DNA of 64,000 nt from Hydrangea macrophylla (taxonomy: Eukaryota; Streptophyta; Magnoliopsida; Cornales; Hydrangeaceae), in contig CM066991.1 of the NCBI GenBank assembly GCA_033977485.1, forward strand, positions 57,469,350-57,533,349, given 5' to 3'. The translations under genes were made by a program, and so were the position numbers. The notes beneath the pieces were generated by a model. It saw only the letters and a program-made list of their open reading frames with translations, was not told where the DNA came from and ran no database searches. This document shows, piece after piece, positions 1-10,269 of this stretch. The stretch's first letter is position 1; the number at the start of each line of letters is the position of its first letter.

Positions 1-1502
1 CCCTCCGACCCACCATCGAGGAGTCGCCTCGTCGGGTCATACCCGGCCGACTCTCGCAACCCCACCCTAGCCTCAGGCAAGACCCTGAGCCACGGCTGCC
101 AGTGCACGTGCCCCTCCCTCAGGTTCGTCAGGAAGTTCCTGAACGAAACAAAATCATGAGCCCCGGTCTTCCTCCCAACTCTGTCCTTCGCCCATTTCAG
201 CCCCTGGGGCATGATAAGGGCGTCGGCGTCGCGTGTCTGAGGAGACATCATGCGAAGATACTCGTGGGACCAAATATGTGATACAAAGAGAAAAGAAAGG
301 AGATTAGTCTTACATTTTTAAAAAAAAAAAAAAAGAAAAAAAAGGGGAAGAAGAAAGCAATATGATAATGAGCAATATAGAAAAAGTATACCTCCCACGC
401 TCTCCAATACCCGCCAGTACCAGCCGACTTGTCCCGGGAAATGACGCTCATATGCCTATAGAGGATGGCCAACCCTGTACCAACCCAGTCGTACCCAGCA
501 ACCTGGTCCAGGCACTCCAACGACGCTACCAAGGAAGCGGAAATCCGGTCCCCCTTGGTGCTCAACAAGGAGCACCCCAGCACATACATCAAGAAACCAC
601 GGGCCATCTGCTCGTCTGTAAAGCCGGGTTTCCCCCGGAAAGTATCCGTGAACCATCGAGCAGTGACCAAGGCCTCCTCCGGGACCACCCCTAGCAAGGG
701 CTCCATCTGATCCCACTCCTGGTCTGTAAGGTGCCGCAGGGGCTCTCCTCCGAATGGGATCCCCGTAATCATGCTGAAGTCTAGGGGGGTCATCGTTATC
801 TCCCCGAAATTGAAGTGGAAGGTACTCGTAGTATCCCACCACCGCTCCGCCAGCGCGTGTATCTGCTGAAGGTCGTTGGAGCTCTTCGTCAAAAGCTTGA
901 CGAAGTCTCCAAACCCTGCGGCATCCACCAAAGCCCTCACAGTAGGGCTCAGCTCTGTGTACCACTCGTGGCCGTGGGCGAGGCTGCCATGCCCCTTCAG
1001 TACCTTCGGCTGCAACTGCAAGAAAAGAATAGAAAATTTTGTTGTTAGGGAATGGATAAAGAGGAGAGCAACAACAGTAAATAAACAATAAATAAAGGAA
1101 TATCAAGGCATTTGTTTGCATTCAATAAAGAAAAAAGAAGAAAAAAAAAAGAAAAGATAGTGAAAATTAAATATGCACAGGTACAGGTGAAACACCCGGG
1201 AGTTCGTAACCACAGTGATTGTATTTATGAGGAAATGTGAAATTTCGAATAAAGCAGGTTTGTGTTCATGAACTTTAATAATAATAATAAAAAGATAAGG
1301 TCAAGGGACGACCAAATTAAATAAGCGAGCAATTCATGAATTTCAAAAAAAGAATTAAAAAAGAAAGAGAAAGAGTGTTTACCTCGCGCTTGAACGCGCG
1401 GGCCGACAGGTGCTCATCAGGATCCCTCAGTAGAAGCGTGGCATCTGGGTGATGCGTAGCAGTATACCTGGCCCTCTTCTTGCGTCCTGAACCACTCGCC
1501 AT
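1..1502 (-). CDS. Plant mobile domain protein, antisense extra gene of the Tat element (partial, 3 exons seen)
   Basis: Spliced reading predicts exons 1502-1383 (40 codons, begins MASGSGRKKRARY), 1015-392 (208 codons) and 260 to beyond the left edge, all joined in phase 0. Donors are GAG|GTAAAC and GAG|GTATAC; acceptors are TTGCAG| after a pyrimidine tract and ACGAG|. The protein resembles the aminotransferase-like plant mobile domain family (PF10536): an ERWWDTTSTFHF region, FGEITMTPLDFSMITGIPFGG, then an ARWFTD / ARGFLMYVLGC block and a WRAWE tryptophan cluster before exon 3. Exon 3 stays open for 86 codons with no stop. This domain is found in host MAIN/MAIL-type proteins, MuDR-like transposons and Tat extra ORFs. 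No frameshift or stop is visible, unusual beside the decayed elements around it. Function in the element is unknown. Confidence 0.72.
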
Positions 1503-1732
1503 AATCTGTCAAAGAAAAGAGAGAATTCGAGCATTAGATTCATGAAAATTTTGAAAAACAAGGAAATAAACGAGATTAATCAAGATCTGATCTAGCAGAA
1601 CTAACCTGTGGACGTCGTAGATCAATATAGAAGTAAAGAAAGGATGAGAGAAAAATTTCTCCAGAGAGATTCCGAGATGAAGAGAGTTGAGAGAATGAAT
1701 GAAATGTTTGAATCCCGGCGATTTTAAGCACT
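1503..1732 (-). promoter_or_regulatory. 5' UTR with a small intron upstream of the mobile-domain gene
   Basis: On the minus strand a good donor CACAG|GTTAG lies at 1606/1605 and an acceptor TTTGACAG at 1508-1506, leaving only ATT before the start codon at 1502. This predicts a 100-bp 5' UTR intron (1605-1506). The leader is purine-rich on the + strand. No clear TATA box was found; the GC-rich dyad block just upstream may be part of the promoter. The intron is inferred from splice signals only. Confidence 0.45.
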
Positions 1733-1876
1733 GCCACTCAAACGCGGCACTCATTTTTCCGTGCGCGGCAGTCAGTCAACTGCCGCGCGGCACTCGCCGA
1801 GTGCCGCAGCGGCACTCCGTGAGTGCCGCGCGGCAGTCATTGACTGCCGCGGAAAGCCGCGTGTGCCGCGATTAAG
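1733..1876. repeat. GC-rich cluster of GAGTGCCG / CGGCACTC dyads
   Basis: About 140 bp consisting almost wholly of short inverted motifs: GCGGCACTC, GAGTGCCGC, GCGGCAGTCA and TGACTGCCGC alternate so that neighbouring units can pair (for example CGGCACTCcgtGAGTGCCG). The surrounding DNA is AT-rich. The cluster sits directly upstream (minus sense) of the mobile-domain gene. The same motif family returns in the LTR U3 at 3437-3735, so it is a property of this element. Confidence 0.8.
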
Positions 1877-2028
1877 GCGGTTCAAAGATATTTACATTCC
1901 CCCCAAAATTCAAATCAAGTCCCGAAATTTGAATTTGAGGCCCCACAAATTGCCCTCATTGCGCTTTTGGCCCTCAGGGTCGTTTCATAGGTACACTTTG
2001 ACTACAAATTTTGGAATTCAAAAATATT

Positions 2029-2162
2029 CAAGCCCGTGGGCCCCCATTTTTGAAAATTGGAGATGTTTGAGCTCGTGGGCTCCCAATTTATGAAAATTAA
2101 AATATTTGGGCCCGTTGGGTTCCCTATTTTGAAAATCGCAATAATTGAGCCCGTGGGCCCAG
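2029..2162. repeat. Short tandem repeat with GAGCCCGTGGGC core
   Basis: Three to four degenerate units of about 45-55 bp, each with a (G)AGCCCGTGGGC-type palindromic core followed by CCCATTTTTGAAAATT. Another core occurs at about 2264-2280. It adjoins the 60-bp array and is part of the Tat 3' untranslated region. Confidence 0.6.
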
Positions 2163-2735
2163 ACTTATATTCCCGGTTTTCGCAACAGACTTGCGTCAAC
2201 CCTCGTTTTTGAGAATATAACGGACTTATATTCCCGTTTTTTTTTAAAATGTACAGTAGATTTTGAGCCCGTGGGCTCCCAAAGCTTGAAAAATTTGAAA
2301 TCTGGAGGATATAACAGATTTATATCCCCCATCTGCGTGACAGATTTGCGTCGATTAGCCCTCGTTTGGAGAATATAACGGACTTATATTCCCGGTTTTC
2401 GCAACGGACTTGCGTCAACCCGCGTTTTTGAGAATATAACGGACTTATATTCCCGGTTTTCGCAACGGACTTACGTCAACCCGTGTTTTGAGAATATAAC
2501 GGACTTATATTCCCGGTTTTCGCAACGGACTTGCGTCAACCCGCGTTTTTGAGAATATAACGGACTTATATTCCCGGTTTTCGCAACGGACTTGCGTCAA
2601 CCCGCGTTTTAGTGAATATAACGGACTTATATTCCCGGTTTTCGCAACGGACTTGCGTCAACCCGCGTTTTTGAATATGACGGACTTATATTCCCGGTTT
2701 TCGCAATGGACTTGCGTTGACCTTCGTGATCAAAT
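2160..2735. repeat. Tandem array of a ~60-bp unit (Tat 3' UTR)
   Basis: The unit contains CGGACTTATATTCCCGG, then TTTTCGCAACGGACTTGCGT, then CAACCCGCGTTTTTGAGAAT. CGGACTTATA starts at 2221, 2379, 2440, 2500, 2561, 2622 and 2681, so the regular part has a 59-61 bp period. Variants are small (CCGTG for CCGCG, ATGA for ATAA). A divergent stretch at 2237-2345 interrupts the first and second copies. Arrays of this kind in Tat 3' regions are known to seed satellite DNA. Confidence 0.85.
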
Positions 2736-3150
2736 CAAAAGCACTCTCCTGACTCCTGTGACAGATTCTCAATAGATAACTTTCCCTGACTAACACGCCA
2801 CGAAATGCGCGTCATACATAGGGAAAATGTGATAAGCATGACACTTACATAACCAGGTTAATTCAGACAACACCGTTGCATAGCACGTGCATCACGACAG
2901 GATAGGTGCATCCATCCGTGTGACTATTTGCGTCTGTGAATGATCAACCCATGCCTGAACTACGCTTTGGTCTGATTCCTGACAGGGATACGTAGGCAGC
3001 TCATCATGGAGCCTGACCAATTAGGATTCCGCTGCACGCCCGTTTTGCAACGCATTTTGTTTTTGCCTAAATTCGACAGTCAGGTCAAAGGCTTGTCTTC
3101 ACACAGGCTTTGACATTCGCTTATGGGACGCGTTGCTCCACAAGCTCTGT
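2736..3150 (+). other. Conserved Tat 3' block upstream of the PPT
   Basis: No ORF. It contains GAACTACGCTTTGGTCTGAT followed by TCC and GGGATACGTAGGCAGC at about 2958-3000, a block I recognise from the 3' regions of Tat/Ogre elements. It lies between the tandem array and the PPT. The string GGTCTGATTCC loosely resembles a Pol III B box; no function is shown. Confidence 0.5.
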
Positions 3151-3165
3151 CAAAGAGGGGCAAAC
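3151..3165 (+). other. Polypurine tract of the Tat element
   Basis: CAAAGAGGGGCAAAC directly abuts the LTR start TGTAGACACC. This is the expected plus-strand priming site and fixes the element orientation as +. Confidence 0.75.
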
Positions 3166-3436
3166 TGTAGACACCCCAATTTTGACCGGCCGTCGAATTT
3201 AGGAGAGCGTCACCTCCACATCCAATGATGACAATGACCGAAAAATTCGAAGTATTCCAAGCTCTTCAGAAAATTCTCCAAAACCCGATAAAATTTCACA
3301 GAAAGAGGAAAATACCAGGTATTTAGGAAAATTCAGATATAAAACACAACTTTTGGAAAAGATATTCAAAAATAATTTGTTTCAAAAAGAGAAAAGACCT
3401 AAAAGGGGAATTTTAGCCAAAACCGGCACACAGCAG

Positions 3437-3735
3437 GCTTCCGCGGCACTCGGTGACTGCCGCACGGCAGTCACAGAGTGTCGTGCCGGCACTCACCAAG
3501 TGCCGCTACAGGTTTCTGACTGCCGTTTGATTTTAAAGTCTGTATTTTGCAGAGCAATACATATGCGCATGCGAATAAGAACAAAAACTGATAAAGTAAG
3601 ACTGACAAAAATGCGGCAATCCATTAATTGCCGCGGCATTTGGTGAATGCCGCGCGGCAGTCATGAAGTGCCGCAACGGCATTTGATGAATGCCGCAGCG
3701 GCAGTCACGGACTGCCGCGTCAATATCTGGACTGC
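3437..3735. repeat. Dyad-rich clusters in the Tat LTR U3
   Basis: Two clusters (3437-3530 and 3611-3735) of CGGCACTCxxxGAGTGCCG-type dyads with drifting variants (CGGCATTTGGTGAATGCCG, GGCAGTCACGGACTGCCG). They lie 110-410 bp upstream of the TATA box. The motifs match the block upstream of the antisense gene at 1733-1876. Confidence 0.75.
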
Positions 3736-3846
3736 CGCGCTGGACAGTAGTCTGCATAATTTCAGAAAGTACACATTGTACCAACTAATGAGGGAATTAC
3801 ACCTGTTTTTTGCTCCGAAATTCACCAAAAATACCTGGTAATTTTG

Positions 3847-3856
3847 CTTATAAAAG
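3847..3856 (+). promoter_or_regulatory. TATA box of the Tat LTR
   Basis: CTTATAAAAG followed by a purine-rich leader. It is about 680 bp into the LTR, so U3 would be short and R/U5 long, as usual for this lineage. Inferred from sequence and position. Confidence 0.5.
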
Positions 3857-6143
3857 AGAAGGGATCTTCCTAAAAGAAATGGGGACCAAGAAGAACACCA
3901 AAAAAAAACACATTGGGAGAGAAGTCATATACAAAAAATACTTCCATTACACCAACATTTTTGAGAGAGAAAAGAGAGTGTTTAGAGAATTAGAGAGAAG
4001 AGCTTGGAAGATCTTCAAAGAAAAGAAAACTTTGAGGATAATTTGGAGGTGATCCTCTAACCATATATTATTGGCTTACTCTTTCTTCTTTTAAAATCTC
4101 TAATCCTAGAATCTTTCCCTATTTTTTTGTTTATCAAGTAACTTAGGAGTTTCTTTTGTCTCCATATTACTCTCTTCCACTTTCTTTGCTTATTTTTTCT
4201 CTTGAAGGTCTTGGAGATCTTCAATATCTCTTTTGATCTTTTGAGCATGATCTTTTGAATCCCATGTAGGCTTGTGCTTCACATAGGAGTCAAAGTTTGA
4301 TCACCACTTCATAAGAGGATCCAAGTCCATACTCATGACTTGGATCTTCTAAATTTGATGTCTTGAGGAATCCCTCCTATATTCCTTTAGGACTCATGAG
4401 TCATAGTCATGTCTCCTTCTCCAATGACCATCAAATGGTAGGAAAAGTTAGTTTTGAGTCTAAACTCATCTCCATGGTTTAGATTCCTTATCTTGTAGAT
4501 TTCATGAAGTCTATCCATATTTCATTTGAAATCTATGAAGAATAAAGGTTTGTAGTCTCTAATGGCCATCAAATGGTAAGAGAAGTGGTTTGGTTCAACT
4601 CAACTTCATGGTTTAATAGTTGGAGTTACCAAATAAAATTGAACTAGCAAAGTAAAAAAAAACAGTGAATCCACAAACTGTTTTTGATCAAAGATTTTTA
4701 GTTCGAAATCTAACCGTTGAAATCAAGTGAAACCAACGGGAAAGTGTCAATAACACAATATTCTACAGCTGTAATTTTTGTTTTAAGGTGGTTTCACGTT
4801 TAGCATGGTTTGATCATGCGTTTTGTGACACAAATACAATCTGTCCAGAATTTCAGAATAGTTTCAGAATAGTGACACTCTTTTGAAACAATTAAATCAG
4901 AGTTCTAATAAACTGTTTGTGGCTCCAAATAATTTTTTCTATGAAGATTAATGTGTTAGGAAGTCACCCTAAAAAGAACAAAGCAATTCAGAGTTTTTTA
5001 CTAATTTTAATAAATCGTACAAGAATTCTGGACAGAAGGTTGTAAAGTGCTGAGTGACGTCTAGTATTTTGCATATTCCCGGAGATCCGACCGTTGGAAC
5101 TTTGATTTTCTTTTTGATTTGAACACTAGACTCACAGAGGTATATTGAGTCCAAAAATCATCAAGATCAAACCATGGGAGATATGTTTTTTATTTCTTTT
5201 AAGTTCTGGTCTGCTCTCTGCAATTTTCAGAGTTTTATGACACATTTGACTTACTTTGTAAATAAGGGTCTAAATGACTTTTCTATGATCTAAGGCTTAA
5301 ACCATGCTTTAATAATGATTAGTTGAGCTTGAATTCAAGGTTTAAGAGTATTTCATAGTTTATCCTTGTCCATGTACATATTCAATCATATGGTTTGGCA
5401 CTTGTAATTAGGATTTATTTGCTTTGGATTTAATTACATTAGATAGATTTAAGCTAGAAATTTAGGATTGTTATTTCTAACATCATATTTTACATATCAT
5501 GTGAACTAACCCTTTGTTTTGTAGCGCTATTAAGGTACGATTTCTCGATCCCTCTCTAGTTTATTAAATTCCTTGATTTTTATTTGATTTTTCGACTTAA
5601 TGCGCGACACCTTAGAATTAGGTTTTGCCTTATGTGTATATATGATTAGAGACTCTTTTTTAGGATTTTCTTTTATTCGCATGCATTGCACGTTTATTAT
5701 CACTGCTGGATCTCGGGTAAGTTCACTTGTCCTCTATTGCATATCATATCGCTTGTTACCTGAATTATGTGGCTTTTGAATGGTATTTTGTCAATTGCAA
5801 TTTTACACCCTTTGGACATGCTTTTGTGATGTATATGTATATATGTATTAGTTGAGGGCATGCTTAGATTAATAAATTTGATTAAAAGGATGTTGAGTAG
5901 AGGCCTATCGCAAGATAGGATGAGAGAGGGTGTTTTAGTCCGACGGGCTCCTTCCTCTCTCATTCCATAATCCCCGGACCTAGTTAATCTTTGGTTTCGC
6001 AAAAGATCAGTTTGCTTTTAAAATGGTTTCTTAATTTTTCCTTTTAAAAAATTAAGTGGCGACTCATTTGTTTTGAATTTGAAATTTGGAAAAAGATTTG
6101 GAATCTTGAAAAGCTGTGGGTAAGTCAACCTGCGATATCCACA

Positions 6144-6632
6144 GCAGTATTTTAACTGACGTTCTCAGCAGCAGATTGGTGGGACGCAGTGAAAGCTATG
6201 ATAGGTGAAGACGCTATATGGAGAATGACTTGGGAATTTTTCAAAACTCGATTTCTAGAATAGTACTTCCCAGGGTCTGAGAAGAACAAAAGGGAAATGG
6301 AATTTATACAATTAATCCAAGGTAGTTTGACATTGCCATAATATATAACCCAATTTGAGAGGCTATCACAATTTGCACCGCATATATCGCTACACCAAGG
6401 AGGAAGATTAAGAGATGTCATTAGGGACTAGTTCCACATATCCATCATATGACTATAGGACATCTAGACCAATCTTTCAAAGCTTTGGTAGAAATGGCAA
6501 CGATAGCAAAGGGCAACGATATGATCAATCATTGCTAGGAAACGATCAGTTTCTCCTAACAGATCGGAGAAGAAGGACAGTCAGGTTGTGTTGGCAGTCA
6601 ACCAAGTTCAACAAGGAAATACAGAGAGAAGT
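6144..6632 (+). pseudogene. Decayed Ty3/gypsy gag, left fragment
   Basis: One + frame reads as a retrotransposon gag: AADWWDAVKAMIGEDAIWRM, then a WEFFKTRF and YFP block, EKNKREMEFIQLIQ, and FERLSQFAPH. In-frame stops occur at 6153 (TAA), 6261 (TAG), 6339 (TAA) and 6429 (TAG). A serine/arginine-rich linker follows, and the frame is cut at 6632 by the minus chromovirus, directly after the GAAGT target site. The continuation with a zinc knuckle is at 30625. The N-terminus is missing, apparently removed or displaced by the Tat element ending at 6143. Confidence 0.75.
6628..6632. repeat. Target-site duplication GAAGT (left)
   Basis: GAAGT immediately left of the LTR start TGTAACACCC. The same five bases follow the other LTR at 30620-30624, proving that the two LTRs bound one insertion. 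Confidence 0.85.
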
Positions 6633-6724
6633 TGTAACACCCTAACTCCCGAAAAAGGGGGAGTCAGGGTGGTTAAGTAACTTAATAGTCCAATTAAAAA
6701 GTTTTAAAATAGGAAACCTTGAAA

Positions 6725-6970
6725 ATCTGAAGTTCCAGTCGACTGATCGGGACATTGGTCGGCTGACAAAAGGGTCCGGTCGACTAGTTTTCAAGCAGAG
6801 AGTTTATAAAACATCTGACCTGGTCGACTAGAATAAATCCGGTCGACTGGGGCATGAAATATTCAGTTGACTGGGCCCACCCAGTCGATTATTTTCGTAA
6901 AATATAGAGAGTCCAAACCTTTGGGGTACTGAATCAAGTCGACTAGACTCCCCATCGGTCGACTAGATTG
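6725..6970. repeat. Cluster of GTCGACT palindromic motifs in the LTR
   Basis: About eight copies or near-copies of GTCGACT(G/A)G in 250 bp, including exact GTCGAC palindromes near 6728, 6779, 6832, 6841, 6938 and 6957. In element orientation this is the PBS-proximal end of the LTR and therefore transcribed. The partner LTR has the same cluster at 28415-28690. Confidence 0.75.
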
Positions 6971-8429
6971 TGGCAGCAGAAGGCTCTGCAGCACAAAATC
7001 CCTATGTTCACCCCCACTTTACTCCCAAACGGATGAATTTAATTCAAATAAAAGGGAAGTGAAAGTTAATGGACACCCTTCTAAATCAAGCACACTATAG
7101 ATGGTATGCTAAAGTCTACAATAAAGAGTAAAACATGCAAGCTTGCATGAGCATAGTTGCTTATGTCACGATTACATGCCAATACGAATATAATAAGTCC
7201 TAAAAGGTTTTGAGGAAATAAAATATACATGCTTTGAAGAAAGTGGACTAACAAGTGTCAGATAACAAAACTACCACATGAATACATAACTTGCAATATC
7301 AATACATGTAACTATTACAATTCGAACCTAGGCATGAGGGTTTCAAATTGCGCTAAATTATACTAAATGAGCTATGTATTACATTAGAACAAAACTCCCC
7401 ACACACGAGGTCTTAATAAGACTATAGCCATAGTTCAATCAAGGGCCTTACCCTTGTCCATTTCACCTAAAAATCATTTAAACATCATTCATGAACACGA
7501 CAACCCATAGTCATATAATTCAATGTTATAATGGATTACATGAGTGAATGCGTGAATGTAATGATTTATTGTTGAAGCAAGAAGATGTTGCCCGTAGGCC
7601 TTTCGTGTATTTTTCAAACACTCACTCTCAACACAACACCCGTCTATGGGCCACCACGCTGTGGGGGCCTTTAACCACCTCATACCGGTCTTTAGCTTAC
7701 GATTCCTATGGTTTGTACGACTGGGAGATCACGTTCCTAATAGATCAAAACCTCACATTTCACACCCACAACCGAGAATATCTAAACTTCAAATCAAAAT
7801 CCTCTCGCAGAGATTTTTTATGATCTTTAAAATCTGGAAGTCCCTCGCATGGAGATCTTCCCCTTTTTAAATTGAAAGCCCCATACATGGAGGTCTTTCA
7901 CCCAAAATTCTTTTTGTGCATTTTCATGTTTATGCACGTGTTATGCTCACAACCATAGTCATATAAATCTCATGCTATGAAATGTCAATAAGCAATAACA
8001 TACTAACGAAACAAGCATAAAAACAATATTTCATAACTCTAAATATAACCAAAGGTATGAAGTGTAGTCTAAGCATATTTATCAAAAACTTAAACAAAGC
8101 TCATAAACATGGTTTCAACTTCCATTCAAGCACATACGTACACTTAATCATGAAGGAAGAAAACACATAAACAACAAGAACACATAGCACTTAAACAAAT
8201 ATTCAAGAAAGATATGTTTGGATTTACAACACACCAAACGTACTCCAAACTTCGTAGTATTTTGGATTTAGCTTAGTTTTAATATAATACACTATATTAG
8301 AGAGTTATATGAACTACCTTGGTTTTATCCTTAAGATTCTAGGGTTTCAAGGTTTTGAGGTCTTAGAGAGAGAGACGAGAGAGATATAGAGAGAGATTTG
8401 ACAACTTATGAAAATAAAACCTAGCATTT

Positions 8430-8439
8430 CTATTTATAG
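8430..8439 (-). promoter_or_regulatory. TATA box of the minus chromovirus 3' LTR
   Basis: CTATTTATAG on +, i.e. CTATAAATAG on the coding strand. It is matched in the other LTR at 30298-30307 and followed (minus) by GA/CT-rich leader-like sequence. Confidence 0.5.
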
Positions 8440-8718
8440 TAAGTGATTAGGTACAGCTCTTAAAGCACATGGCACTACTCGCATAAGCTGCTATATCTCA
8501 TTAACCGTACTACTTATGATAAAATTTAAAACACAGATAGTGAATCATTTGAGCACACACTCTTTTCATTCCAAAAATCTCATTTTTGAATTTTAGGTCA
8601 AGTCTAACATCACAGGTACAATTGACCAAAATACCCCTGTGACCAATTTTCAGAAAAGTTTCAAATTAGTCTTCATTTTCATATCAAGTATTTAAAAATA
8701 AAAATGCAGGTTATTACA

Positions 8719-8733
8719 GTCTACCCCCCTTAA
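8719..8733 (-). other. Polypurine tract of the minus chromovirus
   Basis: On the minus strand AAGGGGGGTAGAC precedes the LTR start TGTAATAACC. This shows the body of the element lies to the right. Confidence 0.7.
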
Positions 8734-8734
8734 T

Positions 8735-9535
8735 AGAAGTTCGCCCACGAAATTCGTATCGTACCTCAATGTTGAAACAAGTAAGGATACCGCTCGCGAA
8801 TCTCATTCTCATTTTCCCATGTAGTCTCCTCTGTCCCATGGTGTTTCTACAAGGCCTGCACTAGGGATATAGTTCTCCCTTGAAGAATTTGTTCGTTAGC
8901 CTCCAAACTTTTAATAGGTTATTCGTCATAGGAGGCATCATCTTGTAAAGATAACTCCTTCCAATTCAAGACATGTGACCTATTTGGTTCATACTTTCGA
9001 AGCAGTGAGACGTGAAAGACGTTATGAACATTAGATAATTGAGGAGGCAAAGCCAACCATTAGACAACTACTCTAATTCGTTTAAGGATCTCAAAAGGCC
9101 CAATAAAATAGGGAGACAACTTCTTGTCTTGCCCAAAACATAAAACTCCACATCGAGGAGAGACTCGGAGAACGACGTGGTCTCCAACCTCGAATACTAA
9201 TAGTCTTCTATGTTTGTCCGTAGCTTTTCTATCGACTTTGAGCGGTGAGTAGATGTTTTCAAATAATCTTAATTTCTCGGTGGTTTCATGAACTAAGTCG
9301 AGTCCTAGCGAGGATGCTTTCCCAACTTCTATCCATCACACCAGTGAATGACAGGGTCGGCCATACAAGGCCTCGAAAGGTGCCATCTAGATACTCGCTT
9401 GGTAACTATTATTGTAAGCAAACTCAACCAGCGATAAGTGATCTTCCCAACTATCCTTGAAGTCCATAACACATGCTCATTACATATCTTCCAAAATCTG
9501 AATAGTACACATGCTCATTACACATGCTCATTACT
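8735..9535 (-). pseudogene. Decayed integrase C-terminus and chromodomain
   Basis: Minus-strand frames read IQILEDM, CVMDFKDSWEDHLSLVEFAY, then an APFEALYGR block near 9340, a GDHVVLRVSP-like region, LSNVHNVFHVSLLRKY and finally an EETTWENENEIRERYPYLF block near 8790. The last is the group II chromodomain end of chromoviruses. Stops and frameshifts are frequent (a stop follows both ILEDM and NNSYQASI). The integrase catalytic core and everything upstream are absent; coding stops at a junction marked by a repeated 14-mer. Confidence 0.75.
9470..9534. repeat. Triplicated 14-mer at the left junction of the internal insertion
   Basis: CACATGCTCATTAC occurs at 9470-9483, 9508-9521 and 9521-9534. 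The first copy is part of the integrase coding; the other two lie at the boundary with foreign DNA. It looks like filler DNA from break repair. Confidence 0.6.
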
Positions 9536-9758
9536 TTAAGGATGAAAAGTCCTACTCAAAATTAGTTGTGTCCCCAAAGCCCTTTGGAGACCTTCCCAAA
9601 ACAAGTGAAATGTGTATCACAATCAGAAACAACAAAAACTGAAACCCCCATGGAGTCGAACGATCTCTCAAAACCCCCATTGGCTCAATCTCTCTCACTG
9701 TCAGATTAAAGCCAAAAGTTAGGTCAAGAGAGAGAAAGGGAAGAAGAGAAGGCAACGA

Positions 9759-9866
9759 GAGAGAAACCACCGACTGCGTACTGCACCACCGCCACTCACC
9801 GAGCTGCTGCTCCACTGCCACTCAGCCGCACCATCGTCGCTCAACTGCCACTTAATCGAACTCTGG
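9759..9866 (+). pseudogene. 5'-UTR-like first exon of a captured host gene
   Basis: GC-richer stretch with repeated CCACTGCCACTCA-like text ending AACTCTG|GTAAGTCTCC, a near-consensus donor, followed by long CT and CA tracts typical of first introns of plant genes. No coding frame is obvious. Upstream (9535-9758) has no recognisable feature. Which gene it came from is unknown. Confidence 0.35.
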
Positions 9867-9869
9867 TAA

Positions 9870-10090
9870 GTCTCCAGCCTCTCTCTCTATCTCTCTATCT
9901 CTCTCTGTCTCTCTTTCTCGCTCACACACACACACACACTCACACTCTCAGATCTGTACAATTCTCTCTCTATCTCTTTTTCTATCTCTTACTCTCAAAT
10001 ATGTACCAGATCTATCCAGCTAGATCTCTCTCTCACACGCTCTCCCTCTCTTTCTTGTGTATATAGATACACACACACACACACACACTC
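9870..10090. repeat. CT- and CA-rich microsatellites
   Basis: Interrupted (CT)n at about 9880-9915 and 9962-10060, and (CA)n/(AC)n at 9921-9936 and 10069-10088. They lie in the presumed first intron of the captured gene. A minus ORF over the CA run is an artefact. Confidence 0.7.
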
Positions 10091-10269
10091 CTATCAACCC
10101 TAATTGTAGCTATAAATTTTTCTTTGACCGCTGATCTGATGTTTCTATCTGGGTTTTGCATGTTCGTGATGCTTGAAGCTGTTATTTTGTTACACAACTT
10201 CATATCTGATTTGGAATTGGGGATTTTCTTAATTCTACTATTCAACAAAACATTATCACCAAGTAAAGA

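Larger units (their letters stand above)
1..6143 (+). mobile_element. 3' part of a Tat-lineage Ty3/gypsy LTR retrotransposon
   Basis: The window opens inside the 3' region of a large Ty3/gypsy element whose gag-pol lies off the left edge. In order it shows an antisense extra gene (1-1502), a GC-rich dyad block, tandem repeats (about 2030-2735), a conserved block before the PPT, a PPT (3151-3165) and a long LTR from 3166. Antisense extra ORFs and tandem repeats between pol and the 3' LTR are known for the Tat lineage (Ogre/Retand). The start TGTAGACACCCC and the GTGGCGACTC near the LTR end are also typical. Lineage is inferred without seeing reverse transcriptase. The right end is placed where a decayed gag frame from another element resumes. 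Confidence 0.75.
3166..6143 (+). repeat. 3' LTR of the Tat element (~3 kb)
   Basis: Begins TGTAGACACCCC after the PPT. U3 holds dyad clusters (3437-3735); a TATA box CTTATAAAAG lies at 3847-3856. R/U5 is long and AT-rich, and near the end has the GGTGTTTTAGTCCGACGGGC block and GTGGCGACTC (about 6057) typical of Tat-type LTRs. The end is set at TATCCACA (6143) because gag coding of another element starts at once. The partner LTR and TSD are outside the window, so the right boundary is uncertain by a few bases. ORFs within it are short and not credible. Confidence 0.65.
6633..8718 (-). repeat. 3' LTR of the minus chromovirus (2,086 bp)
   Basis: On + it reads TGTAACACCC...GGTTATTACA. A TATA box (minus CTATAAATAG) lies at 8430-8439, so most of the LTR is R/U5. 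The end that would face the PBS carries a cluster of GTCGACT palindromes (6725-6970). It is about 220 bp shorter than its partner because of a ~138-bp and a ~60-bp length difference. Confidence 0.85.

Noticed and set aside
362..1091. Several + and alternative minus ORFs over the mobile-domain exons
   Set aside because: Shadows of the coding frame; only the minus spliced frame gives family motifs.
1761..2093. 110-codon + ORF rich in Arg/Ala
   Set aside because: Composed of the GC-rich dyad block and 3' UTR repeats; no domain, and antisense to the mobile-domain gene promoter.
2160..2735. Regular ~60-bp repeats that might be taken for a CRISPR-like array
   Set aside because: Units are contiguous without unique spacers, in plant retrotransposon DNA; it is a tandem repeat.
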